Source of the DNA: Streptomyces pseudovenezuelae | GTDB lineage: Bacteria; Actinomycetota; Actinomycetes; Streptomycetales; Streptomycetaceae | DNA: 64,000 nucleotides | Reading direction: 5' to 3' | Assembly (NCBI RefSeq): GCF_029892565.1 | Contig: NZ_JARXVH010000014.1 | Location: 1 to 64,000, forward strand | Part shown: piece by piece, positions 59,759 to 64,000 of the stretch | Layout of the letters: every line of letters begins with the position of its first letter | Numbering within the stretch: position 1 is the stretch's first letter | Notes under the pieces: generated by a model | What the model was told of the DNA's origin: nothing | Databases searched by the model: none | The model's input: the letters and a program-made list of their open reading frames with translations, nothing else | Program-made: the position numbers and the translations under genes

Positions 59759-59988
59759 CCCTCGTACATAAGGGCCGGTAGGGTTGGGGGCGGTCGCCGC
59801 CGGAACGTGGGCGGCCGGGTCCTGCCTTCGTCGGCGGGACGGAGCCGGGGTCCGGGTTTCGGGGGGCGAGCGTCGGGCAGCAGCCCGTGCTCCGCCGTTG
59901 ATCTGACACCATTCCCCGGGGGCCCCGTTCGGCGGTTGAACGGAGTTCTTGGAGAGAGACGCGACCAGGGGACGGATGGGACCGCGCA
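59759..59988. other. Region upstream of scy
   Basis: 230 nt without a credible gene. No strong -35/-10 pair; GGAGAGAGAC at 59951-59960 and GATGGGACC near the start of scy are the only purine-rich runs. Confidence 0.4.
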
Positions 59989-62900
59989 GTGCGGGGCTAC
60001 GAACGCCAGGAGCGAGAGCCGGCGGCTGACGTCGACCACCTCTCTCGGTTCGAGGCCGAGATGGAGCGGCTGAAGACCGAGCGGGAAAAGGCGATTCAGC
60101 ATGCCGAGGACCTCGGCTACCAGGTCGAGGTGCTGCGCGCCAAGCTGCACGAGGCGCGCCGCACCCTCATGTCCCGGCCGGCTTACGACGGCGGTGACAT
60201 CGGCTATCAGGCCGAGCAGATGCTTCGTAATGCCCAGGTCCAGGCCGACCAGTTGCGCCAGGACGCCGAGCGGGAGCTGAGCCAGGCCCGCGCGCAGACC
60301 CAGCGCATCCTCCAGGAGCACGCGGAGAACGCGGCCCGGCTCCAGGCGGAGCTGCATCAGGAGGCGGTCACCCGCCGCCAGCAACTGGACCAGGAACTGT
60401 CGGAGCGCCGGCAGACCGTCGAGTCGCACGTCAACGAGAACGTGGCGTGGGCCGAGAACCTGCGCACCCGCTCCGAGTCCCAGGCCCGCCGTCTTCTGGA
60501 CGAGTCGCGCGCCGAGGCCGACCAGGCCCTGGCGGCCGCCCGCGCCGAGGCCGAGCGGGTCGCCACCGAGGCCCGCCAGCGCCTTGAGATGGACGCCGAG
60601 GCGGCCCGCGCGGAGACCGAGCAGCTGCTGCGCCGCGCCCGCACGGACGCCGAGCGCCTGCTGAACGCGGCCTCCACGCAGGCCCAGGAGGCCACCGACC
60701 ACGCCGAGCAGCTGCGCAGCTCCACGGTGAACGAGTCGGACTCCGCCCGCCGCCAGGCGACCGAGCTGAGCCGGGCCGCCGAGTCCCGCATCGCCGAGGC
60801 CGAGACTTCGCTGCGTGAGGCACGCCTGGAGGCCGAGAAGGTTCTGGCGGAGGCGAAGGAGGCCGCCGCCAAGGCGGTCGCCAGTGCCGAGTCGACCAAC
60901 GAGCAGCGCACGCGTACGGCGAAGGAGCAGGTCGCCCGGCTGGTCACGGAGGCCACGAAAGAGGCCGAGACCACCAAGGCGGACGCCGAGCAGGTGGTCG
61001 CCGACGCCCGCGCCGAGGCCGAGAAGATCATCGCCGAGGCCGACGAGCGCGCTCGTACGCTCACCGCCGAGGAGACCGCCTCCCAGCTGGGCAAGGCGGC
61101 CAAGACCGCCGAGGACGTCCTCAACCGCGCCTCCGAGGAGGCCAAGAACACCACCAAGGCGGCCACCGAGGAGGCCGAGCGCATCCGCACCGAGGCCGAG
61201 GCCGAGGCGGACCGGCTGCGTGCCGAGGCGCACGACATCGCCGAGCAGCTCAAGGGCACGGCGAAGGACGACACCAAGGAGTACCGCGCCAAGACGGTCG
61301 AACTGCAGGAGGAGGCCCGCCGGCTGCGCGGCGAGGCCGAGCAGCTGCGCGCCGACGCGGTCGCCGAGGGCGAGAAGATCCGCGCGGAGGCCCGCAAGGA
61401 GGCCGTCCAGCAGATCGAGGAGGCGGCCAAGACCGCCGAGGAGCTGCTGGCCAAGGCCAAGCAGGACGCGGACGAGCTGCGCGCGAAGGCCACCACGGAC
61501 AGCGAGAAGGTCCGTACCGAGGCCATCGAGCGCGCCACCACGCTGCGCCGGCAGGCCGAGGAGACCCTGCAGCGCACCCGGCAGGAGGCGGAGCGGCACC
61601 GCGAGGAGGTCGTCGAGCAGGCCGAGGGCATCATGGCCGACGCCGAGCGGGCCTCGCGCGAGCTGCGCGAGGAGACCGAGCGGGGCGTCGAGGCCAGGCG
61701 CCAGGAGGCGGCCGGCGAGCTGACACGGCTGCACACCGAGGCCGAGGAGCGGATCGCCGCCGCCGAGCAGGCGCTCACCGACGCCCGCGAGGAGGCCACC
61801 CGGATCCGCCGCGAGGCCGCCGACGAGGCGGAGCGGCTGCGTACCGAGGCCGCCGAGCGGCTGCGCACGCTGCACCGGCAGGCGGAGGCGGAGGCCGAGC
61901 GGCTGCGCGACGAGGCCGCGTCCGACGCGTCCGCGTCCCGGGCCGAGGGCGAGGCCGTCGCCGTACGCCTGCGGTCGGACGCCGCGGCCGAGGCCGAGCG
62001 GCTCAAGAACGAGGCGCAGGACACCGCCGACCGGGTGCGGGCGGAGGCGCTGGCCGCCGCCGAGCGGCTGGGCACGGAGGCGTCAGAGACGCTGGCCGCC
62101 GCGCAGGAGGAGGCCAACCGGCGCCGCCGCGAGGCCGAGGAGCTGCTCGGTGCCGCGCGCACCGAGGCCGACCAGGAGCGCGAGCGGGCCCGCGACCAGA
62201 GCGAGGAGCTGCTCGCCTCGGCGCGCAACCGCGTCGAGGAGGCGCAGGCCGAGGCGGTCCGGCTGGTCGAGGAGGCCGACCGGCGCGCGAACGAGATGGT
62301 GTCGGCCGCCGAACAACACGCCCAGCAGGTACGGGACTCCGTGGCCGGGCTGCACGAGCAGGCCCAGGACGAGATCGTCGGGCTGCGCTCGGCCGCCGAG
62401 CACGCGGCGGACCGTACCCGGCGCGAGGCGCAGGAGGAGTCGGACCGGGTCCGCGCCGACGCCTACGCCGAGCGCGAGCGGGCCACCGAGGACGCCAACC
62501 GGGTCCGGCGCGAGGCACGCAGCGAGACGGACGCGGCCAAGGCGCTGGCCGAGCGCACGGTCGGCGAGGCGATCACGGAGGCGGAGCAGTTGCGCTCGGA
62601 CGCCTCCGAGTACGCCCAGCGGGTGCGTACGGAGGCGTCGGACGCGATCGCCGACGCCGACCAGGCCGCTTCACGCACCCGGGCGGAGGCCCGCGAGGAC
62701 GCCAACCGGATCCGTTCGGACGCGGCGACCCAGGCGGACACCCTCATCACCGAGTCGCGCAACGAGGCGGAGCGGCTCACCACGGAGACGATCACCGAGG
62801 CGGACCGGGTGCGGTCCGAGGCCATCTCCAAGGCGGAGCGGCTCATCGCGGACGCCACCGGGGACGCGGAGCGGCTGCGCGCCGAGGCCGCGGACACGGT

Positions 62901-63837
62901 CGGGGCGGCCCAGTTGCACGCCGAGCGGACCCGCGCCGAGGCCGAGCGCGTCAAGGCCGGCGCCCGCGAGGAGGCCGAGCGGGTCACCACGGCGGCGCGC
63001 GAGGAGGCCGAGCACACCCTCGACGAGGCCCGCAGGGACGCCAACAAACGGCGCTCGGACGTCGCCGAGCAGGTCGACACCCTCATCACGGAGACCACGG
63101 CCGAGGCCGACAAGCTGCTCACCGAGGCCCAGCAGCAGGCGCACAAGACCACCGCCGACGCGGAGGGGCAGGCCGACACCATGGTGGGCGCGGCCCGCAC
63201 GGAGGCCGACCGGCTGGTGTCGACGGCGACCGTCGAGGGCAACTCGCTGGTCGAGAAGGCCCGCGCGGACGCGGACGAGCTGCTCGTCGGCGCCCGCCGG
63301 GACGCCACCTCGATCCGGGAGCGCGCGGAGGAGCTGCGCGACCGGATCACCGGCGAGATCGAGTCGCTGCACGAGCGGGCCCGGCGAGAGTCGGCGGAGA
63401 CGATGCGGTCGACGGGCGACCGCTGCGACGCGCTCATCAAAGCGTCCGAGGAGCAGCTGGCCAAGGCGCAGGCGAAGGCCAAGGAGCTGGTCTCGGAGGC
63501 CAATTCGGAGGCGGGCAAGGTCCGGATCGCCGCCGTGAAGAAGGCCGAGGGGCTCCTGAAGGAGGCCGAGCAGAAGAAATCGGCCCTCGTGCGGGAGGCG
63601 GAGGAGCTCAAGGCGGAGGCGATCCGCGAGGCCAAGCACACGGTCGAGGAAGGAAAGCGCGAGCTGGAGATCCTGGTGCGCCGGCGCGAGAACATCAATG
63701 CCGAGATCTCCCGTGTCCAGGACGTGCTCGAAGCGTTGGAGTCTTTTGAGACTCCGTCGGCCGGCAAGGACGGCGGGGTCAAGACGGGCGCTACCGTGGG
63801 GGCCCCTCGTTCGAGTGGCAAGTCGTCAGACAGCTAG
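59989..63837 (+). CDS. scy: Scy, large coiled-coil polarity protein
   Basis: A 1282-residue, almost wholly alpha-helical protein. A short N-terminal heptad coiled coil (RFEAEMERLKTEREKAIQHAEDLGYQVEVLRAKL, about 20-55) precedes a linker, then over 1000 residues of Ala/Glu/Arg repeats whose non-canonical period (about 51 residues, mixing heptads with hendecads) is known for Scy and FilP. The C-terminus (KRELEILVRRRENINAEISRVQDVLEAL) is canonical. Scy organises the tip complex with DivIVA and FilP and fixes sites of branching. GTG 59989 has GGGA about 7 nt upstream. The tail is Gly/Ser-rich. Length is close to the published Scy (about 1300). Confidence 0.95.
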   Translation: MRGYERQEREPAADVDHLSRFEAEMERLKTEREKAIQHAEDLGYQVEVLRAKLHEARRTLMSRPAYDGGDIGYQAEQMLRNAQVQADQLRQDAERELSQARAQTQRILQEHAENAARLQAELHQEAVTRRQQLDQELSERRQTVESHVNENVAWAENLRTRSESQARRLLDESRAEADQALAAARAEAERVATEARQRLEMDAEAARAETEQLLRRARTDAERLLNAASTQAQEATDHAEQLRSSTVNESDSARRQATELSRAAESRIAEAETSLREARLEAEKVLAEAKEAAAKAVASAESTNEQRTRTAKEQVARLVTEATKEAETTKADAEQVVADARAEAEKIIAEADERARTLTAEETASQLGKAAKTAEDVLNRASEEAKNTTKAATEEAERIRTEAEAEADRLRAEAHDIAEQLKGTAKDDTKEYRAKTVELQEEARRLRGEAEQLRADAVAEGEKIRAEARKEAVQQIEEAAKTAEELLAKAKQDADELRAKATTDSEKVRTEAIERATTLRRQAEETLQRTRQEAERHREEVVEQAEGIMADAERASRELREETERGVEARRQEAAGELTRLHTEAEERIAAAEQALTDAREEATRIRREAADEAERLRTEAAERLRTLHRQAEAEAERLRDEAASDASASRAEGEAVAVRLRSDAAAEAERLKNEAQDTADRVRAEALAAAERLGTEASETLAAAQEEANRRRREAEELLGAARTEADQERERARDQSEELLASARNRVEEAQAEAVRLVEEADRRANEMVSAAEQHAQQVRDSVAGLHEQAQDEIVGLRSAAEHAADRTRREAQEESDRVRADAYAERERATEDANRVRREARSETDAAKALAERTVGEAITEAEQLRSDASEYAQRVRTEASDAIADADQAASRTRAEAREDANRIRSDAATQADTLITESRNEAERLTTETITEADRVRSEAISKAERLIADATGDAERLRAEAADTVGAAQLHAERTRAEAERVKAGAREEAERVTTAAREEAEHTLDEARRDANKRRSDVAEQVDTLITETTAEADKLLTEAQQQAHKTTADAEGQADTMVGAARTEADRLVSTATVEGNSLVEKARADADELLVGARRDATSIRERAEELRDRITGEIESLHERARRESAETMRSTGDRCDALIKASEEQLAKAQAKAKELVSEANSEAGKVRIAAVKKAEGLLKEAEQKKSALVREAEELKAEAIREAKHTVEEGKRELEILVRRRENINAEISRVQDVLEALESFETPSAGKDGGVKTGATVGAPRSSGKSSDS

Positions 63838-63919
63838 CGGGCCGGGCGAGTTCGGGGGTCTTCTGGGGCCTTTGCCCAGGTCTTTGGCAAGTCGTCCGCG
63901 GGTTAGCCACTCAAAAGGG

Positions 63920-63980
63920 GTGTCATTCTCCAGATCAAACACGTATCCGCTCGATGACACACCGCTTCGGCCCCTAGGAT
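63920..63980 (+). promoter_or_regulatory. Probable promoter of the next gene (expected filP)
   Basis: GTGTCAT (63920-63926) and its complement ATGACAC (63954-63960) form a dyad around 27 nt; TAGGAT at 63975-63980 is a good -10, and ATGACA (63954-63959) could be the -35 with a 15-nt spacer. The region from 63838 has no terminator of note, so scy may read through. Confidence 0.45.
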
Positions 63981-64000
63981 TCCACCTATCACCTCACCGG

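Noticed and set aside
60357..62228. Ser/Arg-rich minus-strand frame inside scy
   Set aside because: Reverse reading of Ala/Glu/Arg repeats; no start signal.
60000..63800. Repetitive DNA of scy as a possible repeat array or CRISPR
   Set aside because: Repeats are protein-level coiled-coil units with varying bases and no constant spacers.

Overview
The window is chromosomal DNA of a Streptomyces (high-GC codons with G/C in third position, many GTG/TTG starts, ATGA/GTGA overlaps, several probable leaderless promoters, apical-growth gene scy at the right end). From memory the order (glgE-treS-pep2-glgB, pfkA, pta-ackA, pyk, icmA, meaB-like, thiolase, epimerase, scy) matches S. coelicolor around SCO5443 to SCO5397; no database was searched. 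I see no prophage, IS element, CRISPR, rRNA or complete tRNA.

Layout. 1-6.3 kb: GlgE pathway operon making alpha-glucan from trehalose, with a GlgB carrying a long Lys/Ala tail. 6.4-12.7 kb: lipoprotein, HelD-family RNA-polymerase ATPase, a candidate small RNA, MerR-thioredoxin pair, AAA ATPase and DUF2127 membrane protein. 12.8-15.3 kb: MFS exporter divergent from a TetR regulator, with four copies of one operator. 15.4-19.4 kb: DctA dicarboxylate carrier divergent from a CitA/CitB-type two-component system. 19.4-22.7 kb: sugar ABC importer behind a DasR-like site. 22.7-24.8 kb: glyoxalase-fold protein, a stand-alone maltokinase-cap protein, XRE regulator. 24.8-31.1 kb: central carbon block pfkA / pta-ackA / pyk.

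31.1-36.2 kb: a three-gene surface operon (DUF6230, DUF6114, Ser/Pro-rich secreted protein), thioredoxin-TPR protein, TetR. 36.3-41.4 kb: isobutyryl-CoA mutase large subunit, DUF3817, MarR, MFS, ArsR-type regulator. 41.5-46.3 kb: GH6 lipoprotein, GlxA-type radical copper oxidase and CslA-type glycosyltransferase, the set that makes a tip-associated beta-glucan. 46.7-48.9 kb: self-contained TetR operon with two operator palindromes. 49-51.9 kb: thiamine-binding protein, second DUF3817, three tandem AIM24 genes. 52-56.7 kb: MarR, OmpR-type two-component system facing a PepSY protein, MFS. 57-59.8 kb: MeaB-type GTPase, thiolase, methylmalonyl-CoA epimerase. 60-63.8 kb: scy, followed by a probable promoter for a gene beyond the window (expected filP).

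Three themes connect distant parts: glucan metabolism (GlgE operon, sugar importer, cap protein, CslA/GlxA), acyl-CoA and acetate metabolism (pta-ackA, icmA, meaB, thiolase, epimerase), and hyphal-tip biology (scy, cslA-glxA).
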